Origin: Kitasatospora sp. MAA4
GTDB lineage: Bacteria; Actinomycetota; Actinomycetes; Streptomycetales; Streptomycetaceae
Assembly: GCF_029893355.1 (NCBI RefSeq)
Contig: NZ_JARZAI010000001.1
Coordinates: 494,520-558,519, forward strand
Direction: 5' to 3'
Length of the DNA: 64,000 bases
Part shown: positions 40,118-53,700 of the stretch, in pieces
Layout of the letters: every line of letters begins with the position of its first letter
Numbering within the stretch: the stretch's first letter is position 1
The notes under the pieces: generated by a model
Databases searched by the model: none
What the model saw: only the letters and a program-made list of their open reading frames with translations
Told to the model about the DNA's origin: nothing
Position numbers and translations under genes: made by a program

Positions 40118-43100
40118 ATGTCGAACGACGAAAAGCTCCTCGGTGTCTTCAAGAAGGTAACCGCCGACCTCGTACAGACCCGTAACCGGCTGCAGGAGCT
40201 TGAGCAGAAGAACGAGGAACCGATCGCCATCGTCGGGATGGCGTGCCGCTACCCCGGCGACGTCGAGTCGCCGGAAGACCTGTGGCGACTGGTCGCCGAG
40301 GGCACCGACGCGATCTCGTCGTTCCCGACCGGGCGCGGCTGGGCGGAGGACCTCTACGACCCGGACCCCGAGGCGAAGGGCAAGAGCTACACCCGCGAGG
40401 GCGGCTTCCTGCACGACGCCGATAAGTTCGACCCACACTTTTTCGACATGAGTCCGCGGGAAGCAGTCGGTGTGGACGCGCAGCAGCGGCTGCTGCTGGA
40501 GATCGCCTGGGAGACCTTCGAGCGGGCCGGCATCGACCCCGCCACGGTCCGGGAATCCTCCGTCGGCGTCTTCACCGGCGTGATGTACGGCGACTACGGC
40601 CTGCGGTTCCGGGACATTCCCGACGGCCACGAGGGACACCTCCTCACCGGCAGCGCCGGCAGCGTCGCCTCCGGCCGGGTCGCCTACAACCTCGGCCTGA
40701 CCGGGCCCGCCGTCACCGTGGACACGGCGTGCTCCTCGTCGCTGGTGGCACTCCACCTGGCCGCGCAGGCGCTGCGCTCGGGCGAGTGCTCGATGGCGCT
40801 GGCCGGCGGCGTGACCGTGATGTCGACGCCCGGCACCTTCATCGAGTTCAGCCGCCAGCGCGGGCTGGCCCCCGACGGCCGCTCGAAGTCCTTCTCGGCG
40901 GATGCGGACGGCGTCGGCTGGGGCGAGGGCGTCGGCATGCTGCTCGTCGAGCGGCTCTCCGACGCGCAGCGCAACGGCCACAACATCCTTGCCGTGGTCC
41001 GTGGTTCGGCGATCAACCAGGACGGCGCGTCCAACGGCCTGACCGCCCCCAACGGCCCCTCGCAGCGCCGGGTGATCCGCCACGCGCTGCTGAACGCCCG
41101 GCTGACGACGGCCGACGTCGACGTGGTCGAGGCACACGGGACGGGCACCCGGCTGGGTGACCCGATCGAGGCCGACGCGCTCCTCGCCACCTACGGCCAG
41201 GACCGGCCGGCGGAACGGCCGCTGCTGCTCGGTTCGGTGAAGTCCAACATCGGCCACACCCAGGCAGCCGCCGGTGTCGCGGGCGTGATCAAGATGGTCG
41301 AGGCGATGCGGCGCGGTGTCGTGCCTCGCACGCTGCACGTCGGCGAGCCGTCGCCGGAGGTGGACTGGTCGGCGGGTGCGGTCGAGCTGCTGACCGACGC
41401 GCGCGACTGGCCGGAGACGGGTCGTCCTCGGCGGGCGGCGGTGTCCTCGTTCGGGATCAGCGGGACGAATGCGCATGTCGTGCTGGAGCAGGCGCCGGCC
41501 GAGGAGGCCGCTCCGGTCGAGGGTGTCGCTCCTGCGGTGACGCCGTGGGTGGTGTCGGGTCGGACGCCTTCCGCGTTGGCCGGGCAGGTCGAGCGGCTTC
41601 GGGACTTCGTGGCCGGGTCGGATGTGCGGCCGGTTGATGTGGGCTGGTCGCTGGCGGTGGAGCGTTCGGTGTTCGAGCACCGGGCCGTGCTGGTGGGCGA
41701 CGAGACGGTGGAGGGTGTCGCCGGTTCTGGCTGGGTGGGTGTGATGTTCACCGGTCAGGGCGCTCAGCGTGCGGGCATGGGACGGGAGTTGTACGAGGCC
41801 TTCCCGGTGTTCGCGGCCGCTCTGGACGAGGTGCTCGGGCACCTGGACTCGTCGCTGCGCGACGTGATCCTCTCGGGTGAGGGTCTGGACGAGACGGGGA
41901 ACACGCAGCCTGCGCTGTTCGCGGTGGAGGTTGCGCTGTTCCGCCTGGTGGAGTCGTGGGGTGTGAAGCCCGAGGTGCTGGCGGGTCACTCGATCGGTGA
42001 GATTGCCGCCGCGCATGTCGCCGGCGTGCTGTCCCTCGTGGATGCGTGCACGCTGGTGTCGGCGCGCGGTCGGCTGATGCAGGCGCTGCCGTCCGGTGGC
42101 GCGATGGTTGCCGTCGCCGCGTCGGAGGAGACGGTCCTTCCGCTGCTGTCGGACACGGTCGCCATCGCGGCCGTCAACGGGCCGACGTCCGTTGTGCTGG
42201 CGGGTGTTGAGGCTGATGTCCTGAAGGTCGCTGTCGAGCTGGGGGTGAAGTTCAAGCAGCTGTCGGTGAGTCACGCGTTCCACTCGCCTTTGATGGACCC
42301 GATGCTGGCGGACTTCCGGCAGGTCGTCTCCGGACTCACCTTCCACGCACCGCAGTTGCCGATCGTCTCGACGGTCACCGGTGAACTTGCCTCCGCGCAG
42401 GAGCTCCAGTCGGTCGAGTACTGGGTGGAGCACGTGCGCCGTCCGGTCCGCTTCGCTGATGCGGTGCGCACCATCGAGGCCCGCGGCATCGACTCGCTCC
42501 TCGAACTGGGCCCGGACGCCGTCCTGTCCGCGATGGCCGGCGACATCACCGAGCTCCCGGCCGTCCCGGCCCTGCGCAAGGGCCGCCCGGAGGCGCAGCA
42601 GCTCGTCACGGCGCTCGCTCGCCTGCACGTGACCGGTGCCCCGGTCGACTGGAAGGCGTACTACGCCAACTCCGGCGCTCAGCACGTCGACCTCCCCACC
42701 TACGCTTTCCAGCACGAGCGGTACTGGCTGCTGGCCCCGGCTCCCACCGGCGATGTGTCGTCGGCGGGTCTGTCCTCCGCCGGGCACCCGCTGCTCGGCG
42801 CTGCGGTCGAACTCGCCGACGGCGAGGGCCTGGTCCTCACCGGACGGTTGTCCCTCCCCACCCACCCCTGGCTCGCCGACCACGCCATCCTGGACACCGT
42901 GCTGCTGCCCGGCACGGCCTTCGTCGAGCTGGCCACCCAGGCCGGTGACCGCGTGGGCTGCGAGACCATCGAGGAACTGACCCTCGCCGCGCCGCTGGTC
43001 CTGCTGGAGGAGGGTGCGGTCCAGCTCCAGCTGACCGTGAGCGGTCCGGACGAGAGCGGCCGCCGCGAACTCACCGTGCACTCCCGCCCGGAGGGCGAGG

Positions 43101-46100
43101 ACCAGCCATGGACCCAGCACGCCACCGGCACGCTGCTCGCGGCCGCCGCCGGTGCGCCCGAGGGTCTGCTGGTGTGGCCGCCGGCCGGCGCGACCGAGGT
43201 CGACGTGACGGGCGCCTATGAGCGGCTCGTCGCGCAGGGCCACGGCTACGGCCCGGCCTTCCAGGGGCTGCGCGCGGTCTGGCAGCGCGACGGCGAGCTG
43301 TTCGCCGAGGTCGCCCTGCCGGACGAACTGCGCACCGAGGCAACCCGGTTCGCCCTCCACCCGGCCCTGCTGGACGCCGCCCTGCACCCCCTGCTGCGCG
43401 GAGTCGTGGACGACGAGCGGCAGGGCGGGCTGCCGTTCTCCTGGTCCGGTGTCACGGTGCACGGTTCGGGCGCCGCCGTACTGCGCGTGCGGCTGACCCT
43501 GCTGGGCCCGGACACCCTGTCGCTGGTCGCCTGGGACGGCACCGGTGCCCCGGTGGTGACCGTGAACTCGCTGCTGTCGCGCGCCATTTCGGCCGAGGCC
43601 CTGCGTGCCGCCGGGAACGGCGGCAACGACGCACTGTTCCAGGTCGACTGGACCAGGGTGCTCACCGGTCCCGCTGCCGAGATCCCGGGCGACTGGGCTG
43701 CCCTGGACGGTGTCGACGTACTGCTTCCCGGCCTTGCCCGCGGCTACGCGGACTGGGCGGCGCTGGAAGCCGCGCTGGAGTCCGACGCCGACCAGGTCCC
43801 GGCCGTGCTGCTCGCGGCGTTCACCGCAACCGACCGCAGCCAGGACCTGGCGGCGGAGACCCGCCTCGCCACCAGGCGCGCCCTGCGGCTGGTCCAACGC
43901 TGGCTGGCCGACGCGCGGTTCGCCGACTCCAGGCTCGTCGTGCTCAGCCGCGACGCGGTGGCCACCGACCCGGCCGCCGCAGGTGACCCGGTCCTGGCTG
44001 CCGTGCGCGCTCTGGTCCGCACTGCGCAGAACGAGAACCCCGACCGCTTCGTGCTGATCGACCTCGACGGCACGTCGGCCTCGCGGCAGGCCCTGGTCGC
44101 CGCCCTCGCCACCGGCGAGCCGGACCTCGCGCTGCGGGCGGGTGACGCCTTCGCGCCCCGACTCGCCAAGGTCCCCACCGCCGCGACCGAGTCGACCCAG
44201 AGCGAGGGCGCTCGATGGGACGCCGAGGGCACCGTCCTGGTGACCGGCGCGACCGGCGACCTCGGCGGACTGCTCACCCGCCACCTGGTGACCGAGTACG
44301 GCGTCCGCCACCTGCTGCTGGTCAGCCGGCGCGGTGCTGCGGCGCCCGGCGCCGAGGAGTTGGCCACCGAACTGACCGGTCTCGGCGCGCAGGTCACGTT
44401 CGCCGCCTGCGATGTCGCCGACCGCGCGGCGCTGGCCGAGCTGCTGGCCGCCGTCCCGGCCGAGCACCCGCTGACCGCGGTCGTGCACACCGCGGGCGTG
44501 CTGGACGACGCGATCGCCGCGACGCTGACCGCCGAGCAGCTGGAGCGCGTGCTGCGGCCCAAGGTCGACGCGGCCTGGAACCTGCACGAGCTCACCCAGC
44601 ACCTGGACCTCGCAGCGTTCGTCCTCTACTCCTCCTCCGCGGCGACCTTCGGTGGTCCCGGGCAGGCCAACTACGCGGCCGCCAACGGATTCCTCGATGA
44701 ACTCGCCCGCTACCGCCGCTCGTTCGGCCTCCCGGCGACCTCGATCGCCTGGGGCCTGTGGGCGCAGGCCGGCGGCATCACCGACAGCCTCTCGCAGAAC
44801 GACGTCACCCGGATCGCCAAGGCCGGCATGCTGCCGCTGTCCGCCGAGGACGGCATGGCGCTGTTCGACACGGTCGTCGGCTCCGGGCTCGCCTGGGCCC
44901 TGCCGACCCGCCTGGACCTCAGCGTCCTTCGCACGCTGGGCGACGGCCTGCCCGCGCTGCTGCGCGGCCTGGTGCGGGTGGCACCGAGGCGCGCCGCCGC
45001 AGCAAGCACCGGTGGCGCCGCCGCCTCGCTGGCCCAGCAGCTCGCGGGACTGAGCGACGCCGAGTGCGAGCGCCTGCTGGTCGACCTCGTCCGCGGCCAT
45101 GTGGCCGCCGTCCTCGGGCACAGCGACCGCGCGGCGATCGACCGGGACCGCGCGTTCAAGGAGCTCGGGTTCGACTCGCTGACCGCCGTGGAACTGCGCA
45201 ACCAGCTCAACACGGCCACCGGTCTGCGCCTCTCGGCGGCGCTGATCTTCGACTACCCGACCCCTGCCGCCATCGCGCAGCACCTGCGCGGCGAGCTGGC
45301 CGGCAGCAGCCCGGCCGCCGCTGCGGTGCCGGTGCCGCGGACGGCCGTGGACGACGATCCGATCGCGATCGTGGGCATGGCCTGCCGCCTGCCCGGCGGG
45401 GTGAGCTCGCCGGAGGACCTCTGGCGGCTGGTCTCGAACGGCGTGGACGCCATCTCCGGCTTCCCGACCGACCGCGGCTGGGACGAAGCCGGGATCTACG
45501 ACCCGGACCCGGAGGCGAAGGGCAAGAGCTATGCCCGTGAGGGCGGCTTCGTCGACGGCGTCGACCGGTTCGACCCGGCCTTCTTCGGGATCTCGCCGCG
45601 GGAGGCCCTCGGGATGGACCCGCAGCAGCGCCTGCTGCTGGAGACCACCTGGGAGAGCATCGAGCAGGCCGGCATCGACCCGCTGTCGCTGCGCGGCAGC
45701 CAGACCGGCGTCTTCGTCGGCGTCAGCGGACAGGACCACGGTGGCGTGCTTGCCCAGGTCCCGGGCTACGAGGGCCAGTTGCTGACCGGAAGCGCCAACA
45801 GCATTGCCTCCGGCCGGCTTTCCTACCACCTGGGCCTGACCGGCCCGGCGCTCACGCTCGACACGGCGTGCTCCTCGTCGCTGGTGGCACTCCACCTGGC
45901 CGCTCAGGCGCTGCGCTCCGGCGAGTGCGACCTGGCCGTGGCCGGCGGCGCGCTGCTGATGTCCACCCCCACCCTGTTCGTGGAGTTCAGCCGGCAGCGC
46001 GGGCTGGCTCCGGACGGACGCTGCAAGGCGTTCTCGGCGGACGCGGACGGCACCGGCTGGGCCGAGGGCGTGGGCGTGCTGCTCGTCGAGCGGCTCTCCG

Positions 46101-49100
46101 ACGCGCGGCGCAACGGACACCAGGTGCTCGCGGTGGTCCGCGGCACGGCGGTGAACCAGGACGGCGCGTCCAACGGGCTGATGGCTCCCAACGGTCCCTC
46201 GCAGCAGCGGGTGATCCGCCAGGCGCTGTCCGGTGCCGGACTGACCGGGGCCGACGTCGACGTGGTCGAGGCGCACGGGACGGGCACCCGGCTGGGTGAC
46301 CCGATCGAGGCGGAGGCGCTGCTGGCGACCTACGGCCAGGACCACACCGCCGAACAGCCGCTGCTGCTCGGCTCGGTGAAGTCCAACATCGGCCACACCC
46401 AGCACGCCGCCGGTGCGGCGGGCGTGATCAAGATGATCATGGCGATGCGGCACGGCGTCGTGCCTCGCACGCTGCACGTCGGTGAGCCGTCCCCGATGAT
46501 CGACTGGTCGGCGGGTGCGGTCGAGCTGGTGACGGAGTCCCGCGACTGGCCGGAGACCGGGCGGGCGCGGCGCGCGGCGGTGTCGTCGTTCGGCGTGAGC
46601 GGGACCAATGCGCATGTGGTGCTGGAGCAGGCGCCGGTACTCTCGGCGGTTGCTGAAGGTGTTGCTCCGGCGGTGACGCCGTGGGTGGTGTCGGGTCGCA
46701 CGGCTTCTGCGCTGGCCGGGCAGGTTGAGCGGTTGCGGTCTGCGGTTTCGGGGCTGCGGCCGGTTGATGTGGGCTGCTCGCTGGCGGTGGGGCGTTCGGT
46801 GTTCGAGCACCGGGCCGTGCTGGTGGGCGATGAGACGGTGGAGGGTGTCGCGGCCGGTTCTGGTCGGGTGGGTGTGATGTTCACCGGTCAGGGAGCTCAG
46901 CGTGCGGGCATGGGCAAGGAGTTGTACGAGGCCTTCCCCGCCTTCGCCGCCGCTCTCGACGAGGTGCTCGGTCACCTGGACCCGTCGCTGCGGGAGGTGA
47001 TCCTCTCCGGCACGGGCCTGGACGAGACCGGGAACACGCAGCCTGCCCTCTTCGCACTGGAGGTGGCGCTGTTCCGCCTGGTCGAGTCGTGGGGTGTGAA
47101 GCCCGAGGTGCTGGCGGGTCACTCGATCGGTGAGATCGCTGCCGCGCATGTCGCGGGCGTGCTGTCCCTGGCGGATGCGTGCACGCTGGTGTCGGCGCGC
47201 GGACGCCTGATGCAGGCACTGCCGTCCGGTGGCGCGATGGTCGCGGTCCAGGCTTCGGAGGAGACGGTCCTTCCGCTGCTGTCGGACAAGGTCGCCATCG
47301 CGGCCGTGAACGGACCAACCTCAGTCGTCCTGGCGGGTGTTGAGGTCGATGTCCTGAAGGTCGCTGGTGAGCTGGGGGTGAAGTTCAAGCAGCTGTCGGT
47401 GAGCCACGCGTTCCACTCGCCGCTGATGGACCCGATGCTGGCGGACTTCCGCCAGGTCGTCTCCGGACTCACCTTCCACGCACCGCAGTTGCCGATCGTC
47501 TCCACGGTCACCGGTGAACTCGCCTCCGCACAGGAGCTCCAGTCCGTCGACTACTGGGTCGAGCACGTGAGCCGCCCGGTCCGCTTCGCGGACGCGGTGC
47601 GCACCATCGAGGCCCGCGGTATCGACTCGCTCCTCGAACTGGGCCCGGACGCCGTCCTGTCCGCGATGGCCGCCGAGGTGACCGAGCTCCCCGCCATCCC
47701 GGCCCTGCGCAAGGGCCGCCCGGAGGCACACCAGCTGGTCACCGCCCTCGCCCGCCTCCACGTGACCGGCACGCCCGTCGACTGGCAGGCGTACTACGCC
47801 AACTCCGGTGCGCAGCACGTCGATCTGCCCACCTACGCCTTCCAGCATGAGCGGTACTGGCTGCTGGCCCCGGCGCCCACCGGCGATGTGTTGTCGGCGG
47901 GTCTGTCCTCCGCCGGGCACCCGCTGCTCGGTGCGGCGGTCGAACTCGCCGACGGTGAGGGCCTGGTCCTCACCGGACGGCTCGCGCTCTCCACTCACTC
48001 CTGGCTGGCCGATCACGCGGTCTTCGGTACTGTCCTGCTGCCCGGCACGGCCTTCGTCGAGCTGGCCACCCAGGCCGGTGACCGGGTCGGTTGCGACACC
48101 GTCGAGGAGTTGACCCTCGCCGCGCCGCTGGTCCTCTCCGAGCTTGGTGCGGTCCAGCTCCAGCTGACCGTGAGCGGCGCCGACGAGAGCGGCCGCCACG
48201 CGTTCGCGATCTTCTCCCGCCCCGAGGGCGAGGGCCGGTCCTGGACCCAGCACGCGAGCGGAGTGCTCGTCGCGACCGCGTCGGCCGCTCCCGTCGGAGA
48301 CCCGATGGGCGCCTGGCCGCCGGCCGGGGCCGAGGAGATCGACCTGGCGGACGTCTACGGACGGCTGGTCGACCAGGGCTACGGCTACGGCCCGGCCTTC
48401 CAGGGCCTGTTGCGCGCCTGGCGGGTCGGTGGCGAACTGCTCGCCGAGGTCGCGCTGCCGGAGGAGCAGCGTGCCGAGGCCGACCGGTACCTCCTGCACC
48501 CCGCCCTGCTCGACGCCTCGCTGCACGTCCTGCTGCCGGGCGTGGCGGAGGCCGACGGCCGCCCGGGGCTGCCGTTCTCCTGGTCCGGGGTGACCGTGCA
48601 CAGCACTGGCGCCACGGCCCTGCGGGTGCGGCTGGTCCGCACCACCGCCGAGACCGGGCTGGACGAGGTCGCGCTGGCGATCACCGACACGGTCGGAACC
48701 CCCGTGGCGACCGTGCGGTCGCTGCTCTCCCGCGAGGTCTCCGCCGAGCTGCTGCGCAGCGCGGGCGGTTCGCACCACGAGTCGCTCTTCCAGGTCGACT
48801 GGACGGCGGTGGCCACCACCACCCCGGCCGACACCGCGAGTTGGGCGGTCCTGGCCGACGAGGCCGGCGCGCTCGGCGGCCTCGCGCCGCGCAGCTACCC
48901 GGACCTGCCGGCGCTGCGTCGAGCGGTGGACGCGGGGGAGCCGGTGCCGTCCGTCGTCCTGCTGCCCCTGGCGGCCGTGGACGAGGGCACGGCTGCCGGT
49001 GACCTCGGGGAGGTCGCCCGCCGCACCACGCACCGTGCGCTGGAGCTGGCCCAGGCGTGGGTGGCGGACAGCCGGTTCGGCTCGTCCCAGCTGGTCCTGG

Positions 49101-50716
49101 TGACCCGGGACGCTGTGGCCGCCGACGACTCGGCTGCGCTGCGGAACCTGGCGCTGGCGGGTGCGTGGGGCCTGTTCCGCTCCGCGAGCACCGAGAACCC
49201 GGGCCGGTTCGCCCAGCTCGACCTGGACGGCTGGGACGGCTCCGACCGCTCGCGGGAGCTGGTCGCGGCTGCGCTGGCCACCGGCGAGCGCGAGTTGGTG
49301 ATCCGGAACGGCGAGGCCCGGGCGCCGCGGCTGGCGAAGGTCCCGCTGGTCGCTGCCTCGGACCCGGCCTCCCCGTGGGACGCCGAGGGCACGGTGCTGG
49401 TCACCGGCGCGACCGGTGGCCTCGGTGTGCTGCTCGCCCGTCACCTGGTGACCGAGCAGGGGGTGCGCCACCTGCTGCTGGTCAGCCGGCGCGGGGGACA
49501 GGCCCCCGGCGCGGCCGAGCTGGACGCCGAGCTGACCGCGCTCGGCGCCCGGGTCACCTTCGCCGCCTGCGACGTCACCGACCGGGCGGCGGTGGCCGGG
49601 CTGCTGGCCGCCGTCCCGGCCGAGCACCCGCTGACCGCCGTCGTCCACACCGCCGGTGTGCTCGACGACAGCATCCTGGTCTCGATGACCGGCGAGCAGC
49701 TGGACGCGGTGCTGGAGCCGAAGGTGAACGCCGGCTGGATCCTGCACGAGCTGACCGCCGAGCTGGACCTGCGCGCCTTCGTGCTCTACGCGTCCGTCTC
49801 CGGCATCCTCGGCCCGCCCGGGCAGGCCAACTACGCCGCCGGCAACGCGTTCCTCAACGCGCTGGCCCAGTACCGTCGTTCGCTCGGCCTGTCGGCCACC
49901 TCGCTGGCCTGGGGCCTGTGGGACCACGGGATGATCGGTCACCTGGACGAGGCGGACCGGCGGCGTGTCGCCAAGGGCGGGGTCACTCCGATGACCGAGG
50001 CGGAGGGCATGGCGCTGTTCGACGCGGCCATCGCCGAGGACCGCAACCTGCTGGCGCCCGTCCGCTTCGACACCGCTGCGCTGCGCGCGCTCGGCGACAA
50101 CCTGCCCCCGCTGCTGCGGAGTCTGGTCCGGGTGGCACCGCGCCGCGCGGCGGCCGGTGCGGCCGGCGGCGGGACGGGTGGCGCGGACAGCGCGTCCTCG
50201 CTCGCCCAGCGCCTGAGCGGTCTGAGCACCGCCGAGCGCGAGCAGGCCCTGGTGGAGCTGGTCCGCGGCGAGGTCGCCGATGTCCTGGGCCACTCCGGCC
50301 ATGAGGCGATCGACCAGCAGCGCGCGTTCAACGAGCTCGGCTTCGACTCCCTCTCGGCGGTCGAACTGCGCAACCGGCTCAACGCGGTGAGCGGGCTGCG
50401 GCTGCCCGCGACCCTGGTGTTCGACTACCCGACGCCGGCCGCCGTCGCCGGCTACCTGGCGGCGGAGCTGCCCGTCCTCGGCAGCACGCCGGTCGGCTCG
50501 CTGACCGACGAGATCGACCGCCTGGAGGCCAGCCTGGCCGCCGTCCCGGAGGACCCGGAGGAGTACGAGAACGCCGCCGTCCGCCTGGAGAAGCTGCTGC
50601 TGCGGCTGCGGGAGTCGGCCGGTGCCAAGCCCATCGGCGTCTCGGAGGAGGACATCCACGCGGCCTCGGTGGACGAGCTGCTCAACATGATCGACGAAGA
50701 GTTCGACCTCGCGTGA
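40118..50716 (+). CDS. Type I polyketide synthase PKS3: modules 5-6
   Basis: 3532 residues from ATG 40118, chosen because GGGAAAG lies just upstream; ATG 40100 has no clear ribosome-binding site. An N-terminal docking helix ([18 protein letters not shown]) is present. Module 5 is KS (Cys205)-AT (Ser625, HAFH)-DH (His922, [10 protein letters not shown])-KR (LDD, Tyr1519)-ACP (Ser1687). Module 6 is KS (Cys1918)-AT (Ser2336, HAFH)-DH (His2633, [10 protein letters not shown])-KR (LDD, Tyr3239)-ACP (Ser3411). Both ATs are malonyl type, so two consecutive CH=CH units are predicted. In the module 5 DH the glycine of HxxxGxxxxP is Asp. The module 6 KR keeps the catalytic serine (YASVSG) 13 residues before Tyr. 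C-terminal docking ends in [16 protein letters not shown]. Confidence 0.96.
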   Translation: MSNDEKLLGVFKKVTADLVQTRNRLQELEQKNEEPIAIVGMACRYPGDVESPEDLWRLVAEGTDAISSFPTGRGWAEDLYDPDPEAKGKSYTREGGFLHDADKFDPHFFDMSPREAVGVDAQQRLLLEIAWETFERAGIDPATVRESSVGVFTGVMYGDYGLRFRDIPDGHEGHLLTGSAGSVASGRVAYNLGLTGPAVTVDTACSSSLVALHLAAQALRSGECSMALAGGVTVMSTPGTFIEFSRQRGLAPDGRSKSFSADADGVGWGEGVGMLLVERLSDAQRNGHNILAVVRGSAINQDGASNGLTAPNGPSQRRVIRHALLNARLTTADVDVVEAHGTGTRLGDPIEADALLATYGQDRPAERPLLLGSVKSNIGHTQAAAGVAGVIKMVEAMRRGVVPRTLHVGEPSPEVDWSAGAVELLTDARDWPETGRPRRAAVSSFGISGTNAHVVLEQAPAEEAAPVEGVAPAVTPWVVSGRTPSALAGQVERLRDFVAGSDVRPVDVGWSLAVERSVFEHRAVLVGDETVEGVAGSGWVGVMFTGQGAQRAGMGRELYEAFPVFAAALDEVLGHLDSSLRDVILSGEGLDETGNTQPALFAVEVALFRLVESWGVKPEVLAGHSIGEIAAAHVAGVLSLVDACTLVSARGRLMQALPSGGAMVAVAASEETVLPLLSDTVAIAAVNGPTSVVLAGVEADVLKVAVELGVKFKQLSVSHAFHSPLMDPMLADFRQVVSGLTFHAPQLPIVSTVTGELASAQELQSVEYWVEHVRRPVRFADAVRTIEARGIDSLLELGPDAVLSAMAGDITELPAVPALRKGRPEAQQLVTALARLHVTGAPVDWKAYYANSGAQHVDLPTYAFQHERYWLLAPAPTGDVSSAGLSSAGHPLLGAAVELADGEGLVLTGRLSLPTHPWLADHAILDTVLLPGTAFVELATQAGDRVGCETIEELTLAAPLVLLEEGAVQLQLTVSGPDESGRRELTVHSRPEGEDQPWTQHATGTLLAAAAGAPEGLLVWPPAGATEVDVTGAYERLVAQGHGYGPAFQGLRAVWQRDGELFAEVALPDELRTEATRFALHPALLDAALHPLLRGVVDDERQGGLPFSWSGVTVHGSGAAVLRVRLTLLGPDTLSLVAWDGTGAPVVTVNSLLSRAISAEALRAAGNGGNDALFQVDWTRVLTGPAAEIPGDWAALDGVDVLLPGLARGYADWAALEAALESDADQVPAVLLAAFTATDRSQDLAAETRLATRRALRLVQRWLADARFADSRLVVLSRDAVATDPAAAGDPVLAAVRALVRTAQNENPDRFVLIDLDGTSASRQALVAALATGEPDLALRAGDAFAPRLAKVPTAATESTQSEGARWDAEGTVLVTGATGDLGGLLTRHLVTEYGVRHLLLVSRRGAAAPGAEELATELTGLGAQVTFAACDVADRAALAELLAAVPAEHPLTAVVHTAGVLDDAIAATLTAEQLERVLRPKVDAAWNLHELTQHLDLAAFVLYSSSAATFGGPGQANYAAANGFLDELARYRRSFGLPATSIAWGLWAQAGGITDSLSQNDVTRIAKAGMLPLSAEDGMALFDTVVGSGLAWALPTRLDLSVLRTLGDGLPALLRGLVRVAPRRAAAASTGGAAASLAQQLAGLSDAECERLLVDLVRGHVAAVLGHSDRAAIDRDRAFKELGFDSLTAVELRNQLNTATGLRLSAALIFDYPTPAAIAQHLRGELAGSSPAAAAVPVPRTAVDDDPIAIVGMACRLPGGVSSPEDLWRLVSNGVDAISGFPTDRGWDEAGIYDPDPEAKGKSYAREGGFVDGVDRFDPAFFGISPREALGMDPQQRLLLETTWESIEQAGIDPLSLRGSQTGVFVGVSGQDHGGVLAQVPGYEGQLLTGSANSIASGRLSYHLGLTGPALTLDTACSSSLVALHLAAQALRSGECDLAVAGGALLMSTPTLFVEFSRQRGLAPDGRCKAFSADADGTGWAEGVGVLLVERLSDARRNGHQVLAVVRGTAVNQDGASNGLMAPNGPSQQRVIRQALSGAGLTGADVDVVEAHGTGTRLGDPIEAEALLATYGQDHTAEQPLLLGSVKSNIGHTQHAAGAAGVIKMIMAMRHGVVPRTLHVGEPSPMIDWSAGAVELVTESRDWPETGRARRAAVSSFGVSGTNAHVVLEQAPVLSAVAEGVAPAVTPWVVSGRTASALAGQVERLRSAVSGLRPVDVGCSLAVGRSVFEHRAVLVGDETVEGVAAGSGRVGVMFTGQGAQRAGMGKELYEAFPAFAAALDEVLGHLDPSLREVILSGTGLDETGNTQPALFALEVALFRLVESWGVKPEVLAGHSIGEIAAAHVAGVLSLADACTLVSARGRLMQALPSGGAMVAVQASEETVLPLLSDKVAIAAVNGPTSVVLAGVEVDVLKVAGELGVKFKQLSVSHAFHSPLMDPMLADFRQVVSGLTFHAPQLPIVSTVTGELASAQELQSVDYWVEHVSRPVRFADAVRTIEARGIDSLLELGPDAVLSAMAAEVTELPAIPALRKGRPEAHQLVTALARLHVTGTPVDWQAYYANSGAQHVDLPTYAFQHERYWLLAPAPTGDVLSAGLSSAGHPLLGAAVELADGEGLVLTGRLALSTHSWLADHAVFGTVLLPGTAFVELATQAGDRVGCDTVEELTLAAPLVLSELGAVQLQLTVSGADESGRHAFAIFSRPEGEGRSWTQHASGVLVATASAAPVGDPMGAWPPAGAEEIDLADVYGRLVDQGYGYGPAFQGLLRAWRVGGELLAEVALPEEQRAEADRYLLHPALLDASLHVLLPGVAEADGRPGLPFSWSGVTVHSTGATALRVRLVRTTAETGLDEVALAITDTVGTPVATVRSLLSREVSAELLRSAGGSHHESLFQVDWTAVATTTPADTASWAVLADEAGALGGLAPRSYPDLPALRRAVDAGEPVPSVVLLPLAAVDEGTAAGDLGEVARRTTHRALELAQAWVADSRFGSSQLVLVTRDAVAADDSAALRNLALAGAWGLFRSASTENPGRFAQLDLDGWDGSDRSRELVAAALATGERELVIRNGEARAPRLAKVPLVAASDPASPWDAEGTVLVTGATGGLGVLLARHLVTEQGVRHLLLVSRRGGQAPGAAELDAELTALGARVTFAACDVTDRAAVAGLLAAVPAEHPLTAVVHTAGVLDDSILVSMTGEQLDAVLEPKVNAGWILHELTAELDLRAFVLYASVSGILGPPGQANYAAGNAFLNALAQYRRSLGLSATSLAWGLWDHGMIGHLDEADRRRVAKGGVTPMTEAEGMALFDAAIAEDRNLLAPVRFDTAALRALGDNLPPLLRSLVRVAPRRAAAGAAGGGTGGADSASSLAQRLSGLSTAEREQALVELVRGEVADVLGHSGHEAIDQQRAFNELGFDSLSAVELRNRLNAVSGLRLPATLVFDYPTPAAVAGYLAAELPVLGSTPVGSLTDEIDRLEASLAAVPEDPEEYENAAVRLEKLLLRLRESAGAKPIGVSEEDIHAASVDELLNMIDEEFDLA
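41461..42727 (+). repeat. Malonyl-AT cassette copy 5 (module 5)
   Basis: Same cassette; the HAFH motif is at 42272-42283. The first part of the linker (41490-41640) differs more than in the other copies, but identity resumes before the AT. Confidence 0.83.
46601..47862 (+). repeat. Malonyl-AT cassette copy 6 (module 6)
   Basis: Same cassette; the HAFH motif is at 47405-47416. One linker residue differs (Cys for Trp in [10 protein letters not shown]). Confidence 0.85.
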
Positions 50717-50774
50717 GGTCTCGGAATATTCGGACCCATCGACGTATTCGCCCCTCGCGGCAGAGGAAAGTGAC

Positions 50775-53700
50775 ATGACGCAGGAAAGCCAGCAGGACAA
50801 GGTAGTCGACTACCTCAAGCGGGTCACCGCCGACCTCAGGCGGGCCCGGCAGCGGGTCCAGGAGCTGGAGTCCCGGGACGCCGAGCCCATCGCGATCGTC
50901 GGCATGGCCTGCCGCTACCCGGGCGGCGTCGGCTCCCCGGAGGAGCTGTGGCAGCTGGTCATGGAGGGGACCGACGCGATCTCCGGCTTCCCCACCAACC
51001 GCGGCTGGGACCAGGACCTCTACGACGCCGACCCCGAGCGCATCGGCAAGAGCTACACCCGCGAGGGCGGCTTCCTGCACGACGCCGACCGGTTCGACCC
51101 CGCCTTCTTCGGGATCTCGCCGCGCGAGGCACTGGGCATGGACCCGCAGCAGCGCCTGCTGCTGGAGACCACCTGGGAGACCTTCGAGCAGGCCGGCATC
51201 GACCCCGCTGCGATGCGCGGCCAGGACGTCGGCGTCTTCGCGGGCGTCATGTACTACGACTACGCCCCGCCGGTCCGCCAGATCCCGCAGGAGCTGGAAG
51301 GCATCCTGATGACGGGCAACGCCGGCAGCGTCATCTCCGGCCGGCTCGCCTACTCCTTCGGCCTGACCGGTCCGACGGTGACGCTGGACACGGCGTGCTC
51401 CTCGTCGCTGGTGGCACTCCACCTGGCGGCCCAGGCGGTGCGCGCGGGCGAGTGCTCGATGGCACTGGCGGGCGGTGTCGCGGTCATGCACACCCCGAGC
51501 ACGTTCGTGGAGTTCAGCCGGCAGCGCGGACTGTCGGCGGACGGCCGCTGCAAGTCCTTCTCGGCGGACGCGGACGGCGTCGGCTGGGGTGAGGGCGTCG
51601 GCATGCTGCTCGTCGAGCGGCTCTCCGACGCGCAGCGCAACGGCCACAACATCCTTGCCGTGCTGCGTGGTTCGGCGGTCAACCAGGACGGCGCATCCAA
51701 CGGCCTGACCGCCCCCAACGGTCCCGCGCAGCAGCGGGTGATCCGCCAGGCGCTGGCCAACGCGCGGCTGCGGCCGGCCGAGGTCGACGTGCTGGAGGCG
51801 CACGGGACGGGCACTCGGCTGGGTGACCCGATCGAGGCCGACGCCCTGCTCGCCACCTACGGGCGCCAGCGGGACGGCCAGGAGCCGCTGTGGCTGGGCT
51901 CGTTGAAGTCCAACATCGGCCACACCCAGGCCGCCGCAGGCGTCGGTGGCGTGATCAAGATGATCATGGCGATGCGGCACGGCGTCGCACCGATGACCCT
52001 GCACGCCGGCGAGCCCTCGCCGGAGGTGGACTGGTCGGCTGGCGCGGTCGAGCTGCTGACGGAGGCCCGGCCGTGGCCGGAGACCGGGCGGCCCCGGCGG
52101 GCGGCGGTGTCGTCGTTCGGCGTGAGCGGGACGAATGCGCATGTGGTGCTGGAGCAGGCGCCGGTGGTCTCGGCGGTTGCTGAAGGTGTTGCTCCGGTGG
52201 TGACGCCGTGGGTGGTGTCGGGTCGGACTGCGGGTGCGCTTCAGGGGCAGGTTGAGCGGTTGCGGTCTGCGGTTGTGGGGCTGCGGCCGGTTGATGTGGG
52301 TTGGTCGCTGGCGGTGGGGCGTTCGGTGTTCGAGCACCGGGCCGTGCTGCTGGGCGACGAGACGGTCGAGGGCGTCGCAGGCTCTGGCCGGGTGGCGGTG
52401 ATGTTCACCGGTCAGGGCGCTCAGCGTGCGGGCATGGGACGGGAGTTGTACGAGGCCTTCCCCGCCTTCGCCGCTGCCCTCGACGAGGTGCTCGGTCACC
52501 TGGACCCGTCGCTGCGCGAGGTGATCCTCTCCGGCGCGGGCCTGGACGAGACGGCGAACACGCAGCCAGCCCTCTTCGCACTTGAGGTGGCACTCTTCCG
52601 CCTGGTCCAGTCCTGGGGCATCAAGCCCGAGGTCCTGGCCGGCCACTCGATCGGTGAGATCGCCGCCGCGCACATCGCCGGCGTCCTCTCCCTCACGGAC
52701 GCGTGCACGCTGGTGTCGGCACGCGGACGCCTGATGCAGGCCCTGCCCGCCGGTGGCGCGATGGTCGCGGTCCAGGCGTCGGAGGAGACAGTCCTTCCGC
52801 TGCTGTCGGACAAGGTCGCCATCGCGGCCGTGAACGGACCAACCTCCGTCGTCCTGGCGGGTGTTGAGGACTATGTCCTGAAGGTTGCCGCCGAGCTGGG
52901 GGTGAAGTTCAAGCAGCTGTCGGTGAGCCACGCGTTCCACTCGCCTTTGATGGACCCGATGCTGGCCGACTTCCGCCAGGTCGTCTCCGAACTGACCTTC
53001 CACGTACCGCAGTTCCCGATCATCTCGACAGTGACCGGTGAACTCGCCTCCGCGCAGGAGCTCCAGTCCGTCGACTACTGGGTCGAGCATGTCCGCCGCC
53101 CGGTCCGCTTCGCTGACGCGGTGCGCACCATCGAGGCCCGCGGCATCGACTCGCTCCTCGAACTGGGCCCGGACGCCGTCCTGTCCGCGATGGCCGCCGA
53201 GGTCACCGAGCTCCCCGCCATCCCCGCCCTGCGCAAGGGCCGCCCGGAGGCACACCAGCTGGTCACCGCCCTCGCCCGCCTGCACGTGACCGGTACCCCG
53301 GTCGACTGGCAGGCCTACTACGCCAACTCCGGCGCCCAGCACGTCGACCTCCCCACCTACGCCTTCCAGCACGAGAACTACTGGCTGGTGACGGAGGCCG
53401 GAGCTGGCGACGTGTCCTCGGCGGGTCTGTCCTCCGCCGGGCACCCGCTGCTCGGCGCTGCGGTCGAACTCGCCGACGGCGAGGGCCTGGTCCTCACCGG
53501 ACGGCTTTCCCTCCCCACTCACTCCTGGCTCGCCGACCACGCCATCCTGGACACCGTGCTGCTGCCCGGCACGGCCTTCGTCGAGCTGGTCACCCAGGCC
53601 GGTGACCGCGTGGGCTGCAACACCGTCGAGGAACTGACCCTCGCCGCCCCGCTCGTCCTCTCCGAGCTCGGTGCGGTCCAGCTCCAGCTGACCGTGAGCG

